A DNA stretch of 64,000 bases from Pyronema omphalodes (Eukaryota; Ascomycota; Pezizomycetes; Pezizales; Pyronemataceae): assembly GCA_024516155.1 (NCBI GenBank), contig JAJJXM010000009.1:558001-622000 (forward strand), in the 5' to 3' direction. Each line of letters begins with the position of its first letter. The first letter of the stretch is position 1. A program made the translations under genes and the position numbers. Below, piece by piece: positions 13,001-24,172 of this stretch. The notes below the pieces were generated by a model. That model ran no database searches. It had not been told where the DNA came from and saw nothing but the letters and a program-made list of their open reading frames with translations.

Positions 13001-14560
13001 CAGGTATTGACATTTTATATTCACACTAGCCATCGAAAAACAAAAATCCATAAACTCCATCTCCCATAGCCCATGGAGTCTACATTCTCCCCTTTTGTTA
13101 GGATATAAAGACAGATCTAGAATATACATATATATATACATATACATGTACCCTTTCATCCAAGAGTTTATTCATGTTTATATGTATACATATCACCAAT
13201 CCTCATCACAATTCACACCTATTCCCTATAGTTTACCCAAAGTCCAAAACCCATTAAAAAGGAAATTCCAAAAGATGAAACCACTATATAATTTCCTGCT
13301 TCTGTATACATACATACAAGTACATACATACATACCGTTTCCCGCGCGGCGTCGTTTTGTACAACTGTGATGAAACCACAGAATACTACAGAATACTACA
13401 GATATAAGATAAGATAGCACCATAGCACCATAGCGAGCTGCTATAGTTGCTATGTATGTATGCAGTCTTATCAACTCGGGGTATGTTAGCTACTGCAGTC
13501 CTTATTCACATTTTCTATTGGTGTTGCAGATAAACTTGGTATATAATATACACCATGCAGATTTCAGTACCGTGGTCTGTGGGAGGATTAATTAGGCTAG
13601 ATGTGGTTATGGTTATGGTTAAGGAAAGGAAAGGGATAGAGACTGGGGATTTCGTATTGGGGTTTCGATTTTGAGTTTTGCTTCGGCTTGATTGTGGCGT
13701 AGATAGATGATGTAATAGATAGATAATGTAATAGATAGATGATGTAATAGATACATAGATCAATAACGAAAAAAAACAAAAACAAAAACAATATACATGT
13801 TTCAACTTTCAACCCTTCATCTAATCTTTTTTTTTTTTTTAATAAGTAAACTCAAGTATCTTCTATATGAACCACAACTTACAATTTGATCCCATCGATA
13901 TTGGATTAATTTATACATACATATATACCACTATAAGTCTGTAATAGAAAATCATAAATTAGAGATGATTAACCAACCTTTTTTTTTTTCTGTTGTATTC
14001 GATATAATATATATACTAAAGAGAGTGATATGTATAATGTTACATACTATTTCTTTTCCTTCTTTTTTTTCTTTATTCTTTTTCTTTTTCTTTATTCTTT
14101 TTCTTTGTTATTCTTTTTCTTTGTTCTTTTTCTTTGTTCCTTATTCTTTTTTATTTCTTTGTTCTTTGTTATTTTTTTTTTCGTTTTTCTTTTCCTTTTT
14201 CAAGATTCCTTCGGCTTAAGAATAACATTACTTAACGAAACGTTACGAGTTCTAAGTTTCGCACCAGCTTTCAGCCCTTGGTCTTCAGCCCTAAGTCTTC
14301 AGCTCTTAAATCACCGCTGCTATTCCTATTCCTATTCCCATCCCCATCCCCATCCCTATTCCCATCCCCATCCCCATCCCCATTCCCATCCCCATCCCTA
14401 TTCCCATCCCTGTTCTGATGCTTATTCTTATTCCTGTCACAAAGTTGAAGTTGAAGTAATACTACAGGTAGCGCTTACTTTTTTTCTGGTTCTGTACTAC
14501 CATATAACCCAACCCACCCCCTTGCGTACTGCAGGAACCCGTCTGATGGGCTGAATGATA

Positions 14561-14656
14561 GGATAGGATAGGATAGGATAGGATAGGATAGGATAGGATA
14601 GGATAGGATAGGTTGACGAGCTGAACGGGATGGGATGGGATGGGATGGGATGGGAT
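14561..14656. repeat. GGATA and GGGAT pentanucleotide arrays
   Basis: Ten ggata units are followed, after a 17-nt spacer, by about six gggat units. The two units differ by one base in register and may share an origin. The complementary strand reads as a Ser-Tyr-Pro-Ile-Leu repeat frame, which is not a gene. Confidence 0.9.
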
Positions 14657-16826
14657 GACAAGATACGATACGATAAGATAAGATAAGACCATCTCAGCTC
14701 GTTTTTTCTGTAGCCCGGAGGCCGGAGGCATAAGTATATACCGCCATACCACCATATGCAGAATCTAGATTCGTAGGCAGGTATAAAGCGTGTGCAAGAA
14801 TAAACCCCCCCCCCCCCCCTCCCCCCCCAAAGAAAAAAAAAAAAGAAAAAAAAGAAAAATAAAAAAAAATAAAATAAAAGGATAGAGGATATGGGGATAG
14901 AGGATATGGGGATAGAGGATATGGGGATAGAGGATAGAGGATAGAAAGCTTAGTTCTCATTGTTTATATTTATTGCGGTCTGGTTTGTTTGTTTGTGTTT
15001 ACTGTGGATATGTTGTGTGGGGATTATAGATATAGATAGATATAGATATCGATAGATGGATATGTAGGAAGGAAGGAAGCTGGGAACTATAGGATTAGGG
15101 GTTGAAGGCTTGGTGTTGTTGTAATGTCGGATTTGGGATTTGGAAAGCTTGGTTGTTTGGTTGTTTGGTTGTTTGGTTATACTGTGACTTCCGTCTTTTT
15201 CGTGATTCTTGGTATAGTATAAATTGGGGATATTTTAGCGATTAGGTTTTGGATGATAAGGGGGTGGATTTCTACTTTCTAGTTTCTAGCTTCTAGTTTA
15301 TAGTTTCTAGGGTTCTGGTTTATAGTTTCTAGGTTTCTAGGTTTCTGGGGTTCTGGGGTTCTGGGGTTTTGGGGTTCTCTTTCATTTTTTACACAGACCT
15401 GATGATCCTCGCATTTGCAATTGAGTTTTATCCATCGTCTAGTTTCTAGTTTTCTAGTTATTTCTTGGCTTGTGTCAGTGTGTTACTCTAAACGATACGG
15501 GCGTGTGAATTGATGTCGGACTGTTGGGGCGATCATCAATATGATTTTCCACCCACCTAGAGTAAGGTATACTCTAAACGAAGTTAACGGTGAGTAAATA
15601 TGGGGGCGGTGGTAGTAGTAGTAGTTGTAGTAGCAGTGGTCGTGGTCCATAAACCCTAACGCTTTGATCAGAGCTTGTCATGTTTGTCATGATCAGATCA
15701 GATCAGAGTTTGCGTGCTTGCGTGCTTGCATGCTTGCATGCTTGTGTGCTTGTGTGCTTATGTGCTTGTGTACTTAACTTCTCCGTGCCTTCTCGATTAA
15801 ACTATATACCAAACCTACTCCCCCCTCTCATTTCGTCATTTCGTCATTCCCCAGTCCGTCATATTAACTTAGATAGTAAAAAAAAAAAACAGTGACCTAA
15901 ATATCAAAACGTGATCTTAAAAAAAGGTCCCACAACAAGGTCATTTCCCAATGTATTAAACGAATAACATTACAGTTCAGCCCCCCGCCCCCAGTCCAGT
16001 CCAGTTGCTCTGAGCTCAGACCGACATAAGTCGCATACATAGAAAACCGAAACCCGAAAATACAAAACCGAAAACCGAATCTACACGCCTTTTTTTGCGG
16101 GGTGATATGTGAATCATGACGCCGAACCCTCGACCCTCGACCCTTAAATTTTTTTTGTTTTTATCGAAATCAAAGATCTTCACTGCCAATTCAATTCCTT
16201 AAAACCATTTTTTTTTTTCATTCGATACGTTCGATACGTTCGATATATGCGATACCTTAACCCATCGATGACGTTGCGTCGAAAAAAAAAAAAAGAGAGA
16301 GAAAAAAAAGCAGTTGTTGAGCTGAGCTGAGCTGAGCTGAACTTTTTTTTCGATGTCGGATGTCGATCCCCCTGTTTCTAGATGTACATGTGTCATGGGT
16401 ACATGTGCGTGCCTGAAGGCTGAAGCTACTGTCAGGTACACCCGTAACCCGTAAGCTGTCACCCGTTGGCACAGCCCACAGCTGACTAGGGCCGGGTGCA
16501 TATGTATGTACCATTGTACACAACTCAACGAACCTGGAACCTGCTGTAAGTCTGTAAGTCTGTAAGTCTGTAACCATAAGCTACGTATGGTACTGTAGTA
16601 ACTGTACATATCCGCCCGCTTCCGCTGGTCCCCGTACAGATGCTGTGTAGCGAATGTAGCGAATGTATGTTGCCCTTGCGATACACTGCAGCTTGTAGCT
16701 TGGGCGGCTTAAATTGTGCTTGAAAGCTCGGAAGTATAGGTATATAGATATATAACATCATTTGTACAACATAACCAATAACCATAACTCATAACCGATA
16801 ACCCATTCTCTCGCCCGGGAAACAGT

Positions 16827-16833
<7 letters not shown>

Positions 16834-16860
<27 letters not shown>
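16834..16860 (+). repeat. (CAG)9 trinucleotide repeat
   Basis: Nine uninterrupted CAG units inside non-coding DNA. This is a likely length-polymorphic locus; no coding frame spans it convincingly. Confidence 0.95.
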
Positions 16861-16861
<1 letters not shown>

Positions 16862-19800
16862 CAGGATAAGAAAGTGAAGAAAAGCAACCAAAGCAACAAA
16901 AGCCTAAAACTGACAGATCAACCCCGAGTCCCCGACATGTTTCATACCCTAGAATCTGCGTCTTTTTTTTTTTTTTGCGTGTCCCGACTCCCTGATCGAC
17001 ATAGGGATATGTTACCGTGGATTTGATTGTTTATGTGCTTGTGTGTGTGAATGTGTTGAGCTGGTATTCGTCTCTGCTTTGTCTTTGTCTTGCCGGGTGA
17101 CCTGGTCTTGCCATTTCGTTTCCTGCCATTTCTTGCCATTTCTTCTTTTCTTCTTTTCCTGCGATTTCATTTCTTCTTTTCCTGTAAGCTGTAAGCTGTA
17201 AGCCGTATCTCTGTCTCTGCCTCCTCCATCATCCCCATAACCCCATGCCACCACAACACCGCATCAAACCCCGAAAATAAAAACCCCGAAGCTCAAGATA
17301 CTGCTTGCTATATCACCATAGCACCAAGCAGGAGCAGAAAATTCCCCGGAAGTTAGAACACGTGCCCCCCACCCCCCCCCCCCCCCTTAGATAACCTACC
17401 ACCTACAACCTACAACCTACAACCCCGAGGAGCCGCGGGACGGAAGGGGAGGGGAGCTAGGAGCCGGGGGGGGGGGGGGTATGTGGTGAGCCAAGAACCG
17501 GGGGGTAGGAGCTCCATCAAGTAATCCAGAATCAAGTAATCCAGAATCAAGCAAGTAAACCGGTACCTGCATGTCTGTCTGCATGCATGCATACAGCTGC
17601 ATACTTGTAGCTGCATACTTGTAGCTGCAAGGTACAAAACTACAACTACCAGTACAAAACTACAACTACCAGTACGACTACAACTAACACCATAGGACAA
17701 CTGGAACTAAAACCAGGGGGGTAGATGGAGCATAGGAGGGAGGTGGATAGTGCATAGGTGGGGAGGAAAGTACCCATTTTGATTCCGTGGGTGATCGGGA
17801 ATGGAACCGGAACTGGAACTGGAACTGGAACTGGAACTGGAATGTACATAGATGGGATAGGGATAGGGATATGTGGTGGGGTTTAAAGTAGCTGGTTGCT
17901 GGTAGCTGGATGGTGGATGCTGGATGGTTAAAGGATTAAGGGATTAGTTTTTAAAGGTTAGATATAGTGGTATGTAGGGACTTCGGTATCGGATTTCGGT
18001 ATCGGACTTCGGCATCGGACTCGAAAATCGGACTCGGAATGTCAATGTCAATGGGGATGGGGATGGGATTTGGAGTATCAATACCCTCAGATTTCGATTT
18101 TAGAATGGGGGCAAACCACGAGGCGAGATAAAAAAAAAGGACACGAGCGTAAGCTATCTGCTATCTGCTATCTGCTATCATAAGTACATAGACAACCAAT
18201 GATTTACGTACTGATTTACATGATTTACATGCTGTGCTGTGCTATGCGGTACGGTGCGGTGCTATAGTTTTTTTTTTCTGTAAATTGCAATTTAATTTTT
18301 TCGATTTTGCTTTTATTTTGCTTTTATTTGATTTTTTTTTTGTTAAGAAGAAGAAGAAGAAGAAAAAAGAGAAAGAGAATAAAACACACTGCCATTCTTT
18401 CTTTCTTTTTTTTTTTCCTTCCTTCCTTCCTTCCTGCATCAACACAATTTCTTGATTAAGCTTGGACGTTTTGTTCTGTAGGTAGGTAGGTATAGCTAGT
18501 CTACTGTTTTGATGGATGGATGTTACCTCCGCATCACCGGCTAGGTTTTTTGAGCTGCTGCCTGCGTGCTGCGTGCTGCGTGCTGCTGCGGACTAGCTGG
18601 TCTTGGATGGTCTTGGTCTTGGATGGTCTTGGACTGGTGTTGATGGATACTGTTACATACTGACTACTGTTACGGACTACGCAAGCCCGATACAGTATCG
18701 GATAAGTCCTCGAATCCATGACACCTCAACTCCTCGACTTGACTCCTCGACTTGACACCTCGACCTGAACTAGTAAATATCCAAGCTATAACTAACCAGT
18801 ACTGTACTACCGCTTGCTAGCTTAGGTATCAAGTGAAACAAAAATTCATAACTGTTGTATGTAACTGTAGGAAGTTATGATTTTCGTTGTCTTCTTTGGA
18901 TGGGATGGGTTTGGTAGGTATATCGATGGGGTGGGTAGTTGGGGAATTCTTTTCCACCCCCTCTACCCCCCTCCCCCCCCTCCCCCCCCGCCTCCCGCCT
19001 CCCTGACAAATTAGGAATGAGGAGTATGGTACAGTCGTGTAGCACGCAGCCAGAGAATTTTAGATGTGGATACAAGGGGGGACATACATTGTAATCTGCG
19101 AGCTTTGTCTCACTTGCAAATCATATCCAGATTGCTCATATGTACAGACTGGGGATTTATCGATTTGTGAACATTGGGAGGTATTTCGGATGGGGATTTT
19201 TTGGTTGTAGATCTTGGATCACGGATGTATTCTTTTTTTTGCCATGAAGACGAAGGAGGAGGAGGGGGGATTGGGGTTCATTGGGTTCATTGGGTTCATT
19301 GGGTTTTCTTTCTTTCTTGTCAGTTGTTTATCGAAATAAATGGAAACTTGAATCTGGGGTATAATAACATGCTTTTTGTAATTGGAGAAAAATAATGCTT
19401 TTTTTTTGAAAATAATACAGGTCTGCTTTTTTGAACAAAAAGTTATCTATGATTCGTTCATTTTTTTGTCTGACGTTTTTTTTTTTTTTTTTTTTTGGAG
19501 AAAGCCGTCCTACCCAGCTCCCTCAGTCACAACTACCTCCTGTCCTCGTGGACCTTTTTTCGAATTGCCCTTGTTCACAATACTGCCCTCCTACTCCTTC
19601 TCCCCCCAGTTCCTTCCCCAAGTATCTCCCCCCAGTATCTCCCCCCAGTATCTCCCCCCAGTATCTCCCCCCCCCCCCTCCCAAGCGACCCGCCAACAGG
19701 GCCCAGGGGTAGCGCGCCGACTCAACTAACACCCACTAACAAGGATATCAACCAACTACCTAAGCTGAGCAACTTGACCCCTTCAAACAGTTCGGTTTAC

Positions 19801-20553
19801 ACGACGACGACGACCTACCCAGTCACCCCGGACCCCACGAGCTGTTCATCAATTTCCGCTGGCAAAGACGGGCGAACAGGAAAAGACGGACACCCATCCT
19901 GGCGAGAGATGTTCAGGCACAGGCACAAGCACAGGCACAGGCACCAGCATAAGCGCATGTCATTGGCGTAGTTTGAGGACGGTTGTTAGGACTTGCTTAG
20001 GTTGCTAGGTTGCTAGGGTTGCGAAAGATGCTAAAGATGCTAAGGTTGCTAACGATGCTAACGATGCTAAAGATGCTAGAGCTGCTAGAGCTACTGTAGC
20101 TAGGTTTAGGGACACTGACACCCCGTAGAGAGTTGAATGCGGTAACACACAACTCGCCTTCCCCTGCTGGGAAGTAACCCACACCCACACCACACACCAC
20201 TACCACCACAACCACACACCCCCAAGGGCGCCGTCGCTCCCTCCAAGAAAGAGGGAGAGGGAGAGGGCGAGGGAGAGGGTGAAAGGCATATGCTACTACT
20301 GTGCTACTCTATACGAAAATGGCTGCCCCGTAATTATATATCTCCTACCCGTCCGCCCCGTCATGTTCAGACCGATTTTTTTCTAATCCCACCCAGACGT
20401 CTCCTGCTCGTTCACTTTACCGCCGTCCCGTCGCTTTGGAAATAGCAATCACTCCTTCAGTGCTCTTTCAAAAAGCGAGAAGTCACAAAGTCATTCATTC
20501 CGACAAATATACAATACAGATTTACATCGAATTAAATCAACCATAAACACTCC

Positions 20554-20566
20554 CTATATATATAAA
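20554..20566 (+). promoter_or_regulatory. TATA-like element upstream of the CAP gene
   Basis: The sequence ctatatatataaa lies 168 bp before the ATG at 20734. Spacing to a start codon with a good context (agcaaca before ATG) fits a TATA-driven, inducible gene. It is assigned by motif and position only. Confidence 0.45.
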
Positions 20567-20733
20567 CAGACCAACTACTACTGCAACATACTCTAAAGCC
20601 AAAGCATTCGATAGCTTTGCTTTAATACGTCCAAAGTCGAACTTCACATAATCGACTAATATATCAATCACTCTTTCACTCCAGTTCAATCTTCTCAGGC
20701 AGTGCCTTAAGAATTTTATCCGATACAGCAACA

Positions 20734-21968
20734 ATGAAGGCCTCCTTTGCAATTATCGCCGCCCTCATGGCTGCTACTTCCTTCGCTTCTCCCGTTGACA
20801 TTGAGAAGCGTGGAGATTCTTACCAAGTAGTACACACTCACGTTGTTTACAAGACCGTTACGTTAGTTAACCTTTTTGTTTTTGTTTTTTGTTTATATTC
20901 ACCTTTCCTCCTCCTTCAATCCACTCCAATTCAATCCAATTCAGTCAAAAAAAATCAATAAAAAATATATAAACAAATAAAATAAAAAACAATACTAACA
21001 GCAAAAAAAACAGTGAATACAAGCACGCCGGAGCCGCTCACCGATCCACCGTCACCGCCCCCACCAAAACCATCACCCGTTACTGGAGCAAGAACAAGTA
21101 CAACCAGCCCTCACCAGTTCCTGAGGCCGCCGCACCTGCCGTCGCCTACTCACCCGCGCCGATTGCCGCACCATCTCCCATCCCTGAGGCGCCCAAGGCA
21201 GCTCCTGCCCCCGCTCCCGTGAAGCCCGAAGCCGCCCCCGTTCCCGCCAACTACGGAGAAGAGTCGGCCAACCACGAAGAATCCGAGCTCAACAACGGAC
21301 AATGGCAGCAAGCGCCATCCTCAGGATCCACCGGTTCCTTCGAAGCAGAATGTCTCAAAGCACACAACGATTACAGAGCCGTTCATGGAGCGGGACCTTT
21401 ATCCTGGGACCAAAACATGGCGAACTTCGCCGCTGGTGTTTCTGCTACTTGCGTTTTTGAACACTCTGGTGGTCCTTATGGAGAGAACCTTGCCGCCGGT
21501 TATGATAGCCCCGCTCAGGCTATTAAGGCTTGGTATGATGAGAATGAAATGTACAGCTATGCTGGTGGTGGTTTTAGTGTATGTATACCCCCGGGGAGGG
21601 ATGGGATAGGATGAGATGAGATGAGATTAGATGAGATGTGATTGGATTGGTGCTAATTGGCTTTTTGGGATTATTAGTCCGCTACTGGTCACTTTACTCA
21701 GCTTGTTTGGAAGGGTGCTCAGAAGGTTGGTTGTGCTGAGGTTAACTGTGCCGGTCGTGGAGGTACCCCTGGAAAGTTCTTCACTTGCAACTACGATGTT
21801 GGTATGTAACACCCACACCCACCCACACACACTATCTAATTCCTATTCAATTCCATTCCATCAAAAAAAAAAAAACAATTCATGCTAACGAAAAAACTAT
21901 TTACAGGTAACGTCCTTGGAAGTTTCCCGGAAAATGTTCTTCCCGCTATCGGAAGAAGATTCTTCTAA
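20734..21968 (+). CDS. Secreted CAP (SCP/PR-1-like) domain protein
   Basis: Secreted cysteine-rich CAP-superfamily protein; fungal members of the Pry/PR-1 type bind sterols and fatty acids outside the cell. Model: exons 20734-20861, 21014-21578, 21678-21801 and 21907-21968, 292 aa. Residues 1-18 are a signal peptide (MKASFAIIAALMAATSFA), followed by a Kex2 site KR at 25-26. Residues about 65-150 are a Pro/Ala-rich, then Ser/Asn-rich linker. The CAP domain starts near C156 (CLKAHNDYRAVHGAGPLSWD), contains GGPYGENLA, the signature HFTQLVWKGAQKVGCA and the second signature FFTCNYDVGNVLGSF, and ends RRFF. Introns 2 and 3 interrupt the CAP domain. The gene lies alone between low-complexity blocks and has a TATA-like element, consistent with an inducible secreted factor, though no role in virulence can be read from sequence. 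Confidence 0.9.
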
Positions 21969-22635
21969 AAAGTATTCTTTTTTTTTTTTTGTTTTCAACA
22001 AGAAAAAAAATAATACCAATACCAATTGATTATTATTATTATTTTGTTGTGAAGCCACCTTTTTTTTTTTTTATCGAGAAGAATATATATACTTCTGTGA
22101 AGTTTGTGAAGAATTTTTTTGGGTTGAATGCGTTTTTTTGTTGGGTTGAATGCTTTTTTTTTTTTTTTTGACTTTGTTTTTTGTTTGTTTTGTTACACCC
22201 TGACTGACTCTTGTACATTGACGGCATTGATTGTCTGTGGAAATGATCGTTTTTTTTGATGCTTTTTTTTTATCTTTAACTTTCCATTTTTTCTATTTTT
22301 ATCCATTTTTTCTATTTCTTGTTTTCGTTTTCCATTTTTTATTTCGTTTTTTTTTTGTTTTTAACATGAATGGCGGGCATTTGTTGATGAGTTAAGTTGA
22401 GTTGAGATGAGATGAGATGAGATTTGAGTGAGTGAGTGAGTGAGGATTTTTTCCAAATACTCTTGTGTTTTCATCCGAACTTTTTTTTTCTCTCTTGTCT
22501 CTTGTCTCTTGTCTCTTGTCTCTTGACTGTTGTCTCTTGACTCTTTTACTTACTTTCGTCATGCCTGGGGGGTTTTTTTTTGCGAACGTGAATATTCTTT
22601 TTTAGTTATTAGCATCGATATCGATATCTCTCAAA

Positions 22636-22679
22636 GGGGCGGGGGGGGCGGGGAGGGGCTGGGCGGCGGGGTGGGAGGG
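22636..22679 (+). repeat. G-rich tract with G-quadruplex potential
   Basis: At least six G-runs of 3-8 nt occur within 44 nt, separated by 1-4 nt. This satisfies the usual G3+N1-7 quadruplex pattern on the + strand. It sits about 670 bp downstream of the CAP gene stop. Confidence 0.75.
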
Positions 22680-23441
22680 TTGTTGTTGTTCGGGTTTAAC
22701 TATGAGGCGTTTTTTTTTTCGTGTCTATGTGTGTGTGTGTATGTGTTGTTGGGAGGAGGAGGAGAAGGAGGGAGGAAAGTTGCGAAAATTTTGTGTTTCT
22801 TTTTTGTGAATTTTTTTTTGAGTTTTTTACTTTTTTTTTGAGTTTTTTTATTTTTTTATTTTTTTTTGTGTTTTTTTTTTTACTTTTTTTTGAGTTTTTT
22901 GATTTTGGAGAAGTTGGAGAAGAAGAAGATGTTGAACAAGTAGGTAGGTAGGTTTTTGTTTAAGGAAAGTCGTAATAATGAGGGATGATTGGCTTGAAGA
23001 TTTCTCGTATGTGTGTGTCTGTGGTGTGCTGTGTCTGTGGTGTGCTGTGTGTGCTGTGTTATTGTGAATGAAATGAGTATTTTTATTTCTTTTTTTTCTT
23101 ATTTTTTTCTTTTTCTTTTTTCGGGATCGAATTTGTGTGTGTTTTTTTTTTTTTTTTTGCGAAAAAAAGTGAGGGAACTTGATTTCATTTGACTTGATTT
23201 CGTTTTGGTGATGTTGATATCTCAAGAGTCAAGCCATAGGGAAGTCGTAGCTAAAGTTAAAGTCGCTTATTGAAAGATTTCCAGTCCAAGAAGAAGCTTC
23301 GGTAAGAATTCGATTGTTGAATCTCGTACATATGTGGAAATTCATAAGGCTTGATTGATTGATTGATTGATGATCCACGCGGGGGGGAAAAAAACAATAA
23401 CGTTGTCGCAGTAAGGTTATTACCACGTAATACGGTACCGT

Positions 23442-23502
23442 GACAAAAGTGACCGTCACTTTTCTGTGCTAAGCGCCGCGCGGGGTGACGGTCACTTTTG
23501 TC
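23442..23502. repeat. Perfect 18-bp inverted repeat
   Basis: Left arm gacaaaagtgaccgtcac at 23442-23459, right arm gtgacggtcacttttgtc at 23485-23502, with a 25-nt GC-rich spacer. Each arm contains the near-palindrome gtgac-N-gtcac. It lies 670 bp upstream of the ATG of the DUF255 gene. Possible roles are a dimeric regulator site, a hairpin, or a mobile-element relic. Confidence 0.9.
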
Positions 23503-24172
23503 CAGCACCTCGTACGTCCAGTGTAGTAACCAGTAACAACCGAGCGAGATTATCTTCAGCCATTTATTTTTTGCAACGGGCTCCCCAATATCTATCTATT
23601 GCTGGGCTGTTGTAAAGAACGGCGTATCTAGCCGAGTTTTTTTTGTCGTGCGGGCCTGAGTTCACCGGCTGATCAATCGAGGGTCCGTTCTGAACGGCGT
23701 AAAATGCTGGGCTTGTAATCATTTTTCAATTATAAGTCGGGGCTTGTGGGTGGGTGGGTGTGTGTATCTATTTAGGTGTGGGAGGAATTTGGGTTGGTTG
23801 GGTTGGTTGGGTTGGCATCATGAGGGTGAATAGCGGCTGCTCCTGCTCCTGCTCCTGCTCTCCTGCTCCTGCTCTCCTGCTCTCCTGCTCCTGTTCCCTG
23901 CGCACGCAAGCTATGTACATATGTATCGATGCTAAAAGCACCGACGGCGTCGAGTCGTCGACAACTCTAGTTCCAGACTGGTGGTTGCACAACGCGCTCT
24001 TACCCTCTCTCTCTTCAGGAGGAGATTCCGGTAGCCTTACTACATACACCAAACTGCTTCTTTCTCCGTCTTCCGATTTTCTTCAAAGAATTTTTTTTTT
24101 TTTTTTTGAGTTTATTAAAAACACTGGAAATCGCACAGCAAATTATCGAATATCGAATATCGATTATCAGAT

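Larger units (their letters stand above)
13001..20733. repeat. 7.7-kb microsatellite and homopolymer cluster
   Basis: Nearly every few hundred bases contain a different tandem array: 16-mer x3 at 13701-13748; pyrimidine tract 14050-14205; cccatc/cctatt hexamers 14315-14408; ggata x10 at 14561-14610; gggat x6 near 14628-14656; poly-C 14807-14828 followed by A/G; 15-mer x3.5 at 14881-14940; 8-mer around 15711-15770; (CAG)9 at 16834-16860; ggaact near 17810-17845; 9-mer gggttcatt at 19275-19305; T-run near 19479-19496; 13- to 14-mer with agtatct at 19620-19675; 9-mer gatgctaaa-type at 20004-20096. No gene is supported. Open frames here translate the repeats. Confidence 0.85.
21969..24172. other. 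Low-complexity intergenic region with T-tracts, a G-rich block and an inverted repeat
   Basis: 3' flank of the CAP gene and upstream region of the thioredoxin-fold gene. It contains many T-runs of 8-18 nt (22050-22360, 22560-23160), ctcttgt repeats at 22491-22545, a G-rich block at 22636-22679, gt-rich repeats at 23010-23060, a perfect 18-bp inverted repeat at 23442-23502 and ctcctg repeats at 23838-23895. No gene is supported. Confidence 0.7.

Noticed and set aside
19495..19971. 158-codon frame ending in a His/Arg-rich repeat
   Set aside because: It translates agtatct and caggcac tandem repeats through a T-run; no start context or homologous block is visible.
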